Assembly (NCBI GenBank): GCA_039821145.1
Contig: JBCBOS010000024.1
Coordinates: 62,001-126,000, forward strand
Direction: 5' to 3'
Origin: JBCCSZ01 sp039821145
GTDB taxonomy: Bacteria; Bacteroidota; Bacteroidia; Chitinophagales; Saprospiraceae
Length of the DNA stretch: 64,000 nt
Shown: in pieces, positions 14,899 through 22,843 of the stretch
Numbering within the stretch: position 1 is the stretch's first letter
Layout: each line of letters begins with the position of its first letter
The notes under the pieces: model-generated
What the model was told of the DNA's origin: nothing
Seen by the model: only the letters and a program-made list of their open reading frames with translations
Databases searched by the model: none
Position numbers and translations under genes: made by a program

Positions 14899-17433
14899 TA
14901 CTCCTTCACTTTCCAAAGCCAACAGGCCAAATACACAAGCGTGTACCTCGCGCAGAGAATCCTTGCGAACAAAGCGCTCCAAAGCCTCGATTCCCAAAGC
15001 GAACTCCTTGAAGGCCAAATTCCGCTTGGCCGACAGCCCTCGCTTGCGCAACAAGCGCAGGTTTTTCTCCTCGTCGTAATCCGCACCATAGATGATCCGT
15101 AGGTATTCCTTTCCACGGCACTTGATCGCCGGCTGAACCAGCCCATTCGGTCCATGGCAAATGGCGTCCATCGGCTTGACCACCATCCCCTCCCCTCCGT
15201 CTGCCGTCATGCGCAACCACCAGTTCGTCGCCTCTTCTACAGAGCTCGCATCACTGAGGTCGACCAGGCGGTATGCGGTCGCTTTGAGGACTTCCGGCGC
15301 AGCAGCACAAATGCGATGCAATTGCTCCATTTGCCACTGATGGGTCTCCTCGACCAACGCCCGCCCTTCTACGGCCAACATCTGAAAAGGCGCCAGCTTG
15401 TAGTCCGACAAGTCCTGCACAGGCCAGCAGTACGGGCGATAGGCTTCGGTAAATTTTTGGGCATTTTCCAACTGCTTTTCCGTTTGGCGAATTCTGTCTG
15501 CCACATCCAATCGAGCAGCTGCTTGCCCCAATACTTCCAACTGCTTGCTCAGCGCAACCCGGCTGGCACAACCCACTGCCGCATACTGATGCTGAAGCAA
15601 GGACTGGGCCTTGGCCGACCACGGCATGAGCTCACAATCGAAGATGGCCCAATCGGTTTGAAATTCCTCCCAAAAATTGCTGGCAGCAAGTGCCGTTCGC
15701 AGGCGCTCCAAAACCCCTTGTTCCTCTGACTTGCTGTCAAAGAAAGCCCGGCCGCTGCGGGTGTAGATGCGACCAATGCCCGCTCCCGCTATGCCAAAAC
15801 GACGCGCAACTACAGCCTCTTCCTTCGCCACGATTACCACGGCTCGCGACCCCATGTGCTTTTCTTCACACACCAAGTATTGCACCCCTTCCTCCCGGTA
15901 ATAGGCAAAAGCCTCAGACGGATGCTCCAGGTAGCCAGCCAATTCACTGGTGGCCGCAGGCGACATGGTCGGTGGAAGATACATCAGCCAACGCGGGTCA
16001 ATGGCAAAACGGCTCATGCGCTCCAAAGCAACGGGCGTTCGGGACTCGCGGATGCTGATGCTCTGCCGGAGTCGGGTGGACAAATGCATCTTGCCACTGA
16101 CATCCTCCAGGTTCAACAGATCGCCTTCCGGGTGGCCCGCCTTGGGTGTTTCAATCGGCCGAGATGGCTCCGCATAGACTTTCTCTGCCTCCACTGCCAC
16201 AAGTGTTCGCTCTGGATAGCGCAGGGCTGTGAGCTTTCCGCCGAAGACACAACCCGTGTCAATGTCGATGGTCCGATTGAGCCATTCCGCATTGGGGACG
16301 GGTGTATGGCCATAGACGACATGAGCCCTACCTTGGTATTCCTTGGCCCAATCGTGCCGAACTGGCAGTCCAAATTCGTCAATCTCTCCCGTTGTCTCCC
16401 CGTAGAGGCAAAACGAACGGACGGCCCCGGAGCTCCGCCCTTGCATGTCCTCGCGCAGGCCCGCATGGGCCACCACCAAGCGCCCGCCATCCAGTACATA
16501 GTGACTGATGAGCGACTTCAGAAACGTCTTGACCAACTCGATGAACTCAGCTGGTTCTCCTTCCAACTGGGCCATGGTCTCGGCCAGTCCGTGCTGCAGC
16601 TTGACATTCTTTCCCTGAAGTTTGCGCAAGAGCTTGGCGTCGTGGTTTCCACTTACACAGATGGCAGAACCATTGTCGACCATGGACATCACCAAGCGCA
16701 GGACTTCATTGGAAGCTGGCCCCCGGTCAACCAGATCACCAACGAAGAGCGCGGTTCTTCCCTTGGGTGGGCGGACGGTGTAGCCGTGGTTGCGGGTCCG
16801 GTCGCGGTGGCGGACAACGCGGTAGCCCATGCGGGTGAGCAGCCTGCGCAGTTCGCGGAAGCATCCGTGTACATCTCCGATGATGTCGAAGGGGCCTGTC
16901 AGCTCCTTTTTGTCGTTCCATAGCTTTTGGCGAAGGACTGTTGCTGTGTCCATTTCTGCCACTTGTTTCATTTCGTAGATGTATCGAAACCCTTCCTTGC
17001 GCAACGTCCGAAAAGAGCGCTTCAATTGGCGATGCTGGTTGGGAATGACGTGATGGGGCAAATCGCGATCTGGTCGATCCGCAGAGCGACGGCGGCACAC
17101 AGGAATTGGCGTATTGAGGACGATGGCGACTGGCAGGCAATGAAACTCCCTGGCGATTTGCACGAGTTTTTTCCGGGAGTCCTGCTGCACATTGGTGGCA
17201 TCTACCACAGTGAGCAATCCATTTTTGAGCCGCTTGCGGAGGATGTAGTGCAACAGCTCAAAAGTATCTTTGTTGGCATGCAAGCTATTTTCGTCATCAG
17301 AGACCAAGGCCCGGCAATAGTCCGAAGAGATCACCTCGGTGGGCTTGAAGTGTTTGCGGGCAAAAGTGGACTTGCCAGATGAAGAGGTTCCGATGAGGAC
17401 GACGAGCGAGAATTCAGGGATGTTGAGTTGCAT
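14884..17433 (-). CDS. pnkp: Polynucleotide kinase-phosphatase-ligase (Pnkp) of the RNA repair system
   Basis: 849 residues in three modules, like the roughly 870-residue Clostridium thermocellum enzyme. The kinase (about 1-165) has the P-loop GTSSSGKS (15-22) and DATNV. The metallophosphatase (about 180-430) has IGDVHGC, GDLVDRGP, GNHD, VAHAGL and YGHTPV. The adenylyltransferase/ligase module (about 500-849) has the motif I EEKHMGSRAV with the adenylated Lys, and GEGMVVKP (motif V-like). It heals broken tRNA ends (5' kinase, 2',3' phosphatase) and, when activated by Hen1, seals them. It is 35 bp downstream of hen1 on the same strand. Confidence 0.93.
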   Translation of the reverse strand: MQLNIPEFSLVVLIGTSSSGKSTFARKHFKPTEVISSDYCRALVSDDENSLHANKDTFELLHYILRKRLKNGLLTVVDATNVQQDSRKKLVQIAREFHCLPVAIVLNTPIPVCRRRSADRPDRDLPHHVIPNQHRQLKRSFRTLRKEGFRYIYEMKQVAEMDTATVLRQKLWNDKKELTGPFDIIGDVHGCFRELRRLLTRMGYRVVRHRDRTRNHGYTVRPPKGRTALFVGDLVDRGPASNEVLRLVMSMVDNGSAICVSGNHDAKLLRKLQGKNVKLQHGLAETMAQLEGEPAEFIELVKTFLKSLISHYVLDGGRLVVAHAGLREDMQGRSSGAVRSFCLYGETTGEIDEFGLPVRHDWAKEYQGRAHVVYGHTPVPNAEWLNRTIDIDTGCVFGGKLTALRYPERTLVAVEAEKVYAEPSRPIETPKAGHPEGDLLNLEDVSGKMHLSTRLRQSISIRESRTPVALERMSRFAIDPRWLMYLPPTMSPAATSELAGYLEHPSEAFAYYREEGVQYLVCEEKHMGSRAVVIVAKEEAVVARRFGIAGAGIGRIYTRSGRAFFDSKSEEQGVLERLRTALAASNFWEEFQTDWAIFDCELMPWSAKAQSLLQHQYAAVGCASRVALSKQLEVLGQAAARLDVADRIRQTEKQLENAQKFTEAYRPYCWPVQDLSDYKLAPFQMLAVEGRALVEETHQWQMEQLHRICAAAPEVLKATAYRLVDLSDASSVEEATNWWLRMTADGGEGMVVKPMDAICHGPNGLVQPAIKCRGKEYLRIIYGADYDEEKNLRLLRKRGLSAKRNLAFKEFALGIEALERFVRKDSLREVHACVFGLLALESEGVDPRL

Positions 17434-17468
17434 TGGATTTTTTCTTTTAAAATGTTGGGATGTGGTTG

Positions 17469-18869
17469 TTAGGCCTTGCGCTCAAAAACGGCCAATTGAC
17501 TGGGAGAGCCATGGGTGGCATCCACTGGGCCTACGCCCTCGAATCGCACCTTGTAATTATGGCGTTCTGCTGTGGCATTGGCCCATTGCTCAAATTCGGC
17601 TCGGGTCCATTCGAAGCGGTGATCTGAGTGGCGAAATTTACCTTCTGTCAAGCCTTCGAAGAGAGCGTTGTACTCGCGATTGGGGGTAGTGAGGACCAAG
17701 ATTGCTGGGCGGGCGTGTTGGAAGACCACTTTCTCAAAGGCCTCCAATCGGTATGGGTCCAGGTGTTCGATCACCTCTACCAAGGCAGCTGCATCAAAAC
17801 CCGCCAGTCGATCATCGCGATAGGTCAGTGCCCCCTGGATCAGCTGAATGCGCTCTCGCTTGGCGGGGCTGGCATCTTTGAGGTACAGACGGCGACTGGC
17901 CACTTCCAGAGATTTGAAAGACACATCCATTCCCACAATTTTGTCAAACTGCCGCTCACTCACCAAAAGCTTGAGCAACTTTCCTCCGCCACAGCCCAAG
18001 TCCAATGCGCTCTTTGCACCCGAGGCTTTTAGCAATTCACAGACCCTTTGCAAGCGGGTTTGGTGCAAGTTCATCGATGTCTCTAGCAACTCCTCTTTGG
18101 AAGGGGCCGCCGGATTTTCTTCTCCTTCCACTTCTGGCTTCTCCAAGCCTTTGACAAATTGGCGAGCATAGCTTTTTTTGTGCTTCAAATACCGACGGAT
18201 GATGAGCGAGGCCATGGGATGACCCGAAATCCAGTCGCTGGAATTGCGCTGAAGTTTTTCAATTTCCATCTCATTGACAAAATAGTGCTTGCTGTTGTCG
18301 AGCACAGGCATGAGAACAAAGAGGTGGTTGAGCAATGTCTGCAGGCTGATCGTGTGGTGCAGACCGACGGAAAAGTAAGGACTCTCTCCCCATTGCGGAA
18401 AGTTTTCATCCAGGGGATGGCCTTTGATGTCCAGCTCGTAGCCCAGCGGCTCAAACAGTTTGCGAATCAGCCCTTCCCCGCCTTTGGATACGATGGTGGG
18501 CAGGCTGACTTCCAGTGGCAGGGCCTGGCTCACCAAGTGGGGCCGATCCTTGCAGCGGCCATTGAGGGCACTTCCAAATACTTTGGAAATGGCGGTACTC
18601 AAGAAAGAAGAAGCAACGTAAGGACGGTCGTTGACATAGTGTTCCAACTGGTAGGAGGCTTTGCCCCTGCTGTGTTGTTGGCGGCTGAGCAGAACGGGAT
18701 TCATCTCCAACAGCAAGACCACCGAGCACTTGTCGGGCTGGGCCTCTGGGTAGAAGACATGGGCCTTGCCAAAGGACAGCTCCTTGCTTTGGAAGCGGTC
18801 GGGGTGCTTGCCGAGTAAGTAGCCAAGGTCGGTCGCAGGTTGATGGGTGGTCGTAATTTGTAGCAACAT
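17469..18869 (-). CDS. hen1: Hen1 RNA 3'-terminal ribose 2'-O-methyltransferase
   Basis: 466 residues from ATG 18869. This start gives the typical MLLQITTTHQPATDLGYLL beginning; an upstream in-frame start at 18905 would add 12 residues. The N-terminal half is the bacterial Hen1 domain that activates the Pnkp ligase. The C-terminal half is a methyltransferase with the SAM loop ALDLGCGGGKLL and the metal-binding EVIEHLDPYRLE (ExxEH). It methylates the 2'-OH at the cleavage site before sealing, so the repaired RNA resists a second cut by the same ribotoxin. It forms an operon with pnkp and is divergent from a WYL regulator. Confidence 0.93.
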   Translation of the reverse strand: MLLQITTTHQPATDLGYLLGKHPDRFQSKELSFGKAHVFYPEAQPDKCSVVLLLEMNPVLLSRQQHSRGKASYQLEHYVNDRPYVASSFLSTAISKVFGSALNGRCKDRPHLVSQALPLEVSLPTIVSKGGEGLIRKLFEPLGYELDIKGHPLDENFPQWGESPYFSVGLHHTISLQTLLNHLFVLMPVLDNSKHYFVNEMEIEKLQRNSSDWISGHPMASLIIRRYLKHKKSYARQFVKGLEKPEVEGEENPAAPSKEELLETSMNLHQTRLQRVCELLKASGAKSALDLGCGGGKLLKLLVSERQFDKIVGMDVSFKSLEVASRRLYLKDASPAKRERIQLIQGALTYRDDRLAGFDAAALVEVIEHLDPYRLEAFEKVVFQHARPAILVLTTPNREYNALFEGLTEGKFRHSDHRFEWTRAEFEQWANATAERHNYKVRFEGVGPVDATHGSPSQLAVFERKA

Positions 18870-18880
18870 CTGTATTTCGA

Positions 18881-18896
18881 TTTCGTTGCAACAAAG
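18881..18896. promoter_or_regulatory. Imperfect palindrome upstream of hen1, candidate operator
   Basis: TTTCGTTGCAACAAAG is centred on the perfect palindrome GTTGCAAC (18885-18892) and lies 12-27 bp before hen1 ATG, in the 96-bp divergent region shared with the WYL regulator. Binding by the regulator is an inference. Confidence 0.3.
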
Positions 18897-18919
18897 TAAA
18901 ACCACAACTACGCAGTTTT

Positions 18920-18950
18920 TTTGCGCACTTAGAAAAAACTTGTATTTTCT
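18920..18950 (+). promoter_or_regulatory. Probable promoter of the WYL regulator gene
   Basis: TTTG (18920-18923), a 19-bp spacer and TATTTTCT (18943-18950). Spacing and the -33 box fit the Bacteroidota consensus; the -7 box has two mismatches. The start codon follows 15 bp later. Confidence 0.35.
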
Positions 18951-18965
18951 CCCAAATTATTCTCC

Positions 18966-19979
18966 ATGCCACAGAACAAGAATGCACTGTTGCGCTATCG
19001 CACCATCGACAAATGCCTCCAAAATCGCTTCCGACGCTGGACGCTGGACGATCTGATCGAGGCCTGTTCAGACGCATTGTACGAGTTTGAAGGAATCGAT
19101 AAAGGGGTGAGCAAACGAAGCATCCAGGCAGACATTCAATTGATGCGTTCGGACAAGTTGGGATACAATGCCCCCATTGTTGTACAAAACAAAAAGTACT
19201 ATTCGTATGCCGATCCAGACTACAGCATCTCCAACATTCCACTGTCCAACGAAGATTTGCGGAAGCTCAACCAGGCATTGGGCATCCTCAAGCAGTTCAA
19301 GGGCTTTTCCCATTTTCGGCAAATGGAGGGGATGATCCAGCGATTGGAGGACAAAATCATTTCGGAAGAACAGCAACAATCGGCCATCATCGACTTTGAA
19401 AAAAACGAAGACCTTCGCGGCCTCGAACACCTGGATTTCATCTACCAGGCCATTGCCCAGCGGAAGGTCCTACAAATCGTCTATCAATCCTACAAGGCCA
19501 AGCAACCCAGTACCTTCCACTTTCACCCCTACCGACTCAAGGAGTACCGCAACCGTTGGTTTGTCTTGGGCCTGCGAAAAAAAGAGGCACCCCTGCTCAA
19601 CCTGGCTCTGGACCGCATCCAGCAGCTTCAAACTTGCGACCTACCCTACCATGGCAAGCACGGCATCGATTTGGAAAATTACTACAAGGACATCATCGGG
19701 GTGACGATTACTGGCCCACGGCCTGTCCCGGTGGTATTCAAAACATCGGCGGCTATGACCCCCTACATCATCAGCAAGCCCTTTCACCACTCGCAAAAGA
19801 TCCTGGAGACAGATGACGAGGGACGTACAACTTTTCAAATTACCGTCATCCCCAATTTTGAGTTGGAACGATTGCTGCTTGGCTATGCTGAAAGTCTACA
19901 GGTATTGCGCCCAAGGCGACTCAAAAGCCGCCTTCGCAAGCGACTACAGGAGGCCGTGGAGCAGTATGTCACTCGTTGA
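18966..19979 (+). CDS. WYL-domain transcriptional regulator
   Basis: 337 residues. An N-terminal HTH region is at about 1-85 (YRTIDKCLQNRFRRWTLDDL, GVSKRSIQADIQLM). A WYL domain is at about 150-235 (LQIVYQSYKAK, FHFHPYRLKEYRNRWFVLG; the WYL signature reads WFVLG here), followed by the C-terminal WCX segment (PNFELERLLLGYAESLQVLRP). WYL domains sense nucleic-acid or nucleotide ligands and often control defence or DNA/RNA repair genes. It is transcribed away from hen1-pnkp across 96 bp, so control of the RNA-repair operon is a reasonable hypothesis. The 3' end overlaps the convergent lipoprotein gene by 11 bp. Confidence 0.85.
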   Translation: MPQNKNALLRYRTIDKCLQNRFRRWTLDDLIEACSDALYEFEGIDKGVSKRSIQADIQLMRSDKLGYNAPIVVQNKKYYSYADPDYSISNIPLSNEDLRKLNQALGILKQFKGFSHFRQMEGMIQRLEDKIISEEQQQSAIIDFEKNEDLRGLEHLDFIYQAIAQRKVLQIVYQSYKAKQPSTFHFHPYRLKEYRNRWFVLGLRKKEAPLLNLALDRIQQLQTCDLPYHGKHGIDLENYYKDIIGVTITGPRPVPVVFKTSAAMTPYIISKPFHHSQKILETDDEGRTTFQITVIPNFELERLLLGYAESLQVLRPRRLKSRLRKRLQEAVEQYVTR

Positions 19980-21150
19980 GAGCAACAGGCCTGAATTCTT
20001 TGAATTGATCCATTGACTTGAGGAATTTCTTTTGCCCCGATCGAATGGCCGAGCTCAGCACATGGCGATCAGAAGGAAAATCTGATGGGCTGCCCAGACC
20101 TTCACAACAAGAGATGTCCTCTGCCCGATCGTCTCCCCAAGACTCTGTATACTCGTTGCTCCAGCAGTAAAAGCCTTTGATGAGCTTGCTGTCGATGATC
20201 TCGCCTGTGTCAACATCTCGAAGGACAATGTCGAAGTGGGCGCGCGCCAGCTTGGACTGTTCATAGGTGGTGACCCCAAAAGTCACCGTCTGAATGATTT
20301 CCTTTTCTACCTGGACATAAGCAGAGTCGGCCTCGCTCCACTCCTCCACTGTCTCTGTATCAACGACCACGTCCTTGCTGTTGGAGCAGGAAGAAGAACT
20401 TTCCGTTGGTGGGCCTGCCTGCAGCTTACTGATGGAAATGTTGAGTTCTTGCTGGGCGCTTGTCCCGTCGGGCATTTCGAGGTGGAAGACTTGCCATCCG
20501 TGTCGGAGGGGATAGGCCGTATTTTCGAAGAATTGGTCAAAGGTCCAATCGGCCTCGTGCTGTTGCAGCACGCCATTGTCTATGAGTATGAGGACATTGG
20601 TGGTTGCCAATTCATACATCTCGTCTCGGAGAGCATCGGTGTCGCGAAAGCTGTCGCGGTAATCATAGGTATGCTTCAAAATCCCATAGGCATCGCGAGC
20701 AGCCAGTCGATCGCCATTGCGGGCTGCGGGCATGTATTCCTGTGCGCGGGAGTAGTACAGCAATGCACAATTGTCGCGGGCCTCGGCGATGAGTTCGTCC
20801 ACTGGGTAGAGGCGAATGGAGGCAGAATGGCCTTTTTGGTGAACGCGCTCCAGGATGGATTGCAGACGCTCCTGCCGATCTTGTATTTCGTATGCTTTGC
20901 TGTGGATTTTGAGCCATGCTTCGGCTTGTCCACTTCGGCGGAGTCTTTCGACTTCGAGGAGATCTCGTTGGGTGAGGCTGGCAAATGATTGTTCGAGGGC
21001 GCTGAGGTGATCAGATTTCACCCTTCCGTATTTGAGTCGATTGCTACTGACTTCGAAAGCCCGATCGTACTTTTGCTTGTCGAGTAATTTTTGAGGGTTG
21101 GCACAGCCGAGTAGAACAAAAGGGAATAAAATGTAGAGATAATTCTTCAT
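19969..21150 (-). CDS. Lipoprotein of unknown function
   Basis: 393 residues with a lipoprotein signal (YLYILFPFVLLGCANP). The N-terminal half is helical and reads like a TPR-type array (YDRAFEVSSNRLKYG, ALEQSFASLTQRDLLEVERL). The C-terminal half is beta-rich with a Cys/Ser stretch (TESSSSCSNSK) and ends with FKEFRPV. Known Bacteroidota lipoproteins of similar plan have no assigned function. Its 3' end overlaps the WYL gene by 11 bp on the opposite strand. Confidence 0.7.
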   Translation of the reverse strand: MKNYLYILFPFVLLGCANPQKLLDKQKYDRAFEVSSNRLKYGRVKSDHLSALEQSFASLTQRDLLEVERLRRSGQAEAWLKIHSKAYEIQDRQERLQSILERVHQKGHSASIRLYPVDELIAEARDNCALLYYSRAQEYMPAARNGDRLAARDAYGILKHTYDYRDSFRDTDALRDEMYELATTNVLILIDNGVLQQHEADWTFDQFFENTAYPLRHGWQVFHLEMPDGTSAQQELNISISKLQAGPPTESSSSCSNSKDVVVDTETVEEWSEADSAYVQVEKEIIQTVTFGVTTYEQSKLARAHFDIVLRDVDTGEIIDSKLIKGFYCWSNEYTESWGDDRAEDISCCEGLGSPSDFPSDRHVLSSAIRSGQKKFLKSMDQFKEFRPVALNE

Positions 21151-21294
21151 AGCTGGTTGGCGTTTTGGTTGTTATAAAGATACGCCATTCCAGTCCAACA
21201 ATCAGCATTCGGAGCTGTGATGAGGGGTTAAACATTGGTTAAAACTTGTTAAGGTTTTCCAAAGAAACAAGCCTGCGTTTACACCCAAAGTAAT

Positions 21295-21828
21295 TTACAT
21301 TTTCAATAGTCGAATGCTCAGGCGGTTGTTGCGCGCATGCTGCTCTGAACTGCAGTCACCACACTCGCATTCTTCCAAGGGTCGAGACTCTCCATATCCA
21401 CGGAAAGCCACTCGCTTCAACAGCTCAGTCTGGTCGATGGAATCACAGACTGTTTTCAGTTCCTCTTTGAGGCTGCGCAGATTGCGACGACTGCTTGCCA
21501 GATTGGATCTCTTTGCCCCCCGACAATCCGTGTGAGAACCTATCTCTATTTTCGCCTTGGGTCGATCTTGCAAAAACTTGATGATGCTCCACAATTTGTC
21601 CAAGTCCTTTTCCCGATCAAATTCACAACAGCGATCGACACCAGTGATCCCATAGTAGAATTTGATGGCGACCGATGTTTCGTCTCCCACCTCTTGTAAA
21701 TCTGTTTGAAGGGATTGCCAGACGGTTTGGTCCATGACTGGCTCCTGGGGTTGCGACTGTACAGTCAATGCGATGAGGCACCAAAAGCAAAAGGTAAGCA
21801 AGCTTGTCTTCATTTGTGTCTTTTTCAT
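21295..21828 (-). CDS. OmpA C-terminal domain protein
   Basis: About 177 residues from ATG 21828; ATG 21813 gives a cleaner signal peptide (MKTSLLTFCFWCLIALTVQSQ). The domain at about 85-177 is OmpA-like: IKFLQDRPKAKIEIGSHTD, SNLASSRRNLRSL, VAFRGYGESRPL and ARNNRLSIRLL, the pattern that binds peptidoglycan. Two extra Cys pairs (DRCCEF, CECGDC) are unusual. No lipobox is present, so it is periplasmic. Confidence 0.75.
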   Translation of the reverse strand: MKKTQMKTSLLTFCFWCLIALTVQSQPQEPVMDQTVWQSLQTDLQEVGDETSVAIKFYYGITGVDRCCEFDREKDLDKLWSIIKFLQDRPKAKIEIGSHTDCRGAKRSNLASSRRNLRSLKEELKTVCDSIDQTELLKRVAFRGYGESRPLEECECGDCSSEQHARNNRLSIRLLKM

Positions 21829-21883
21829 TATGGTAGTAAAACGCCTTTTCACCACTTGTGGTCTATCCCTCTCTGTATTCCTG

Positions 21884-22834
21884 CTACAGAGAGTTCTTGT
21901 AGTCTTCGATGTGCTGTATGACTCCCTGCATCAAGCGCTGGCGGGCCTCTATGGCAGCCCATGCAATGTGCGGGCTGAGGACAATCCGCTCGGGATGTTG
22001 CAGCTGAAGGAATGGATGATCAGCAGGCAGAGGTTCTTGTTCAAACACATCCATGCAAGCCCCTCGAATGATCCCGGCATCCAGTGCCTTTGCCAAGTCA
22101 TCTTCCACTACAATACCTCCTCTGCCCATGTTGATCAGCAGGGCGCTGTCCTTCATTTGTTCCAATTGGGTGCGGCCAATCAAGCTTTTGGTTTGCGCTG
22201 TCAGACCTGCGTGAATGGATACAATATCGGAAGTGGCCAGCAATTCTTCCAGTGGCAAGCGTTGATAGGCAGCATTGTCATTGCGACCAGTGGTGGAATG
22301 ATAAACAACCTTCATCCCAAAGCCATCTCCCGCCACACGCGCCACCGCCCGCCCAATGTTCCCCAAGCCAATGATGCCCATGCGCTTTCCCGCCAATTCA
22401 CAATAGGGACGGTCGAGGTGAGTGAAGTGTGGGCTGCCACTGTAGGCACCAGACTTGACATAGTTGTCGTAGTATGGCAGGTGATGATGCAAGTGCAACA
22501 ACACGGCAAAGGTGTGCTGTGCCACCGTCTCAACGGCATAGCCTGCCACATTTTTCACGCTGATCCCACGGGCATTTGCCGCTGTCAAATCGACATTGTT
22601 CATCCCGGTAGCTGTCACACAGATGAGTCGAAGATGTTGGCAAGCTTGTAGGTGCGCCTCGGTGATCTTGACTTTGTTGGTCAGTACGATGTGAGCATGA
22701 CGAATCCGATCTGCCACTTCCTCCGGAGAGCTTTGGGGGTACGCCTTGTAGTCTCCCAAGGAGTGGAGCTGTGCCAATTCGGGCAGTGCTCCAACAGTTT
22801 CGATGTCCAAAAAGACGATTTGCAATGATTCCAT
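21884..22834 (-). CDS. D-2-hydroxyacid dehydrogenase (NAD)
   Basis: 316 residues of the D-isomer 2-hydroxyacid dehydrogenase family, closest to glycerate/hydroxypyruvate dehydrogenases. NAD-binding GIIGLGNIGRAVA is present, as are the catalytic Arg in INMGRGGIV, the Glu in DVFEQEPL and the His in LSPHIAWA. It reduces 2-oxoacids such as hydroxypyruvate or glyoxylate; the substrate cannot be fixed from sequence. It lies 9 bp downstream of topB. An inverted repeat (21869-21877 with 21885-21893) at its 3' end lacks a U-tract. Confidence 0.85.
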   Translation of the reverse strand: MESLQIVFLDIETVGALPELAQLHSLGDYKAYPQSSPEEVADRIRHAHIVLTNKVKITEAHLQACQHLRLICVTATGMNNVDLTAANARGISVKNVAGYAVETVAQHTFAVLLHLHHHLPYYDNYVKSGAYSGSPHFTHLDRPYCELAGKRMGIIGLGNIGRAVARVAGDGFGMKVVYHSTTGRNDNAAYQRLPLEELLATSDIVSIHAGLTAQTKSLIGRTQLEQMKDSALLINMGRGGIVVEDDLAKALDAGIIRGACMDVFEQEPLPADHPFLQLQHPERIVLSPHIAWAAIEARQRLMQGVIQHIEDYKNSL

Positions 22835-22843
22835 GTTGGTCGT

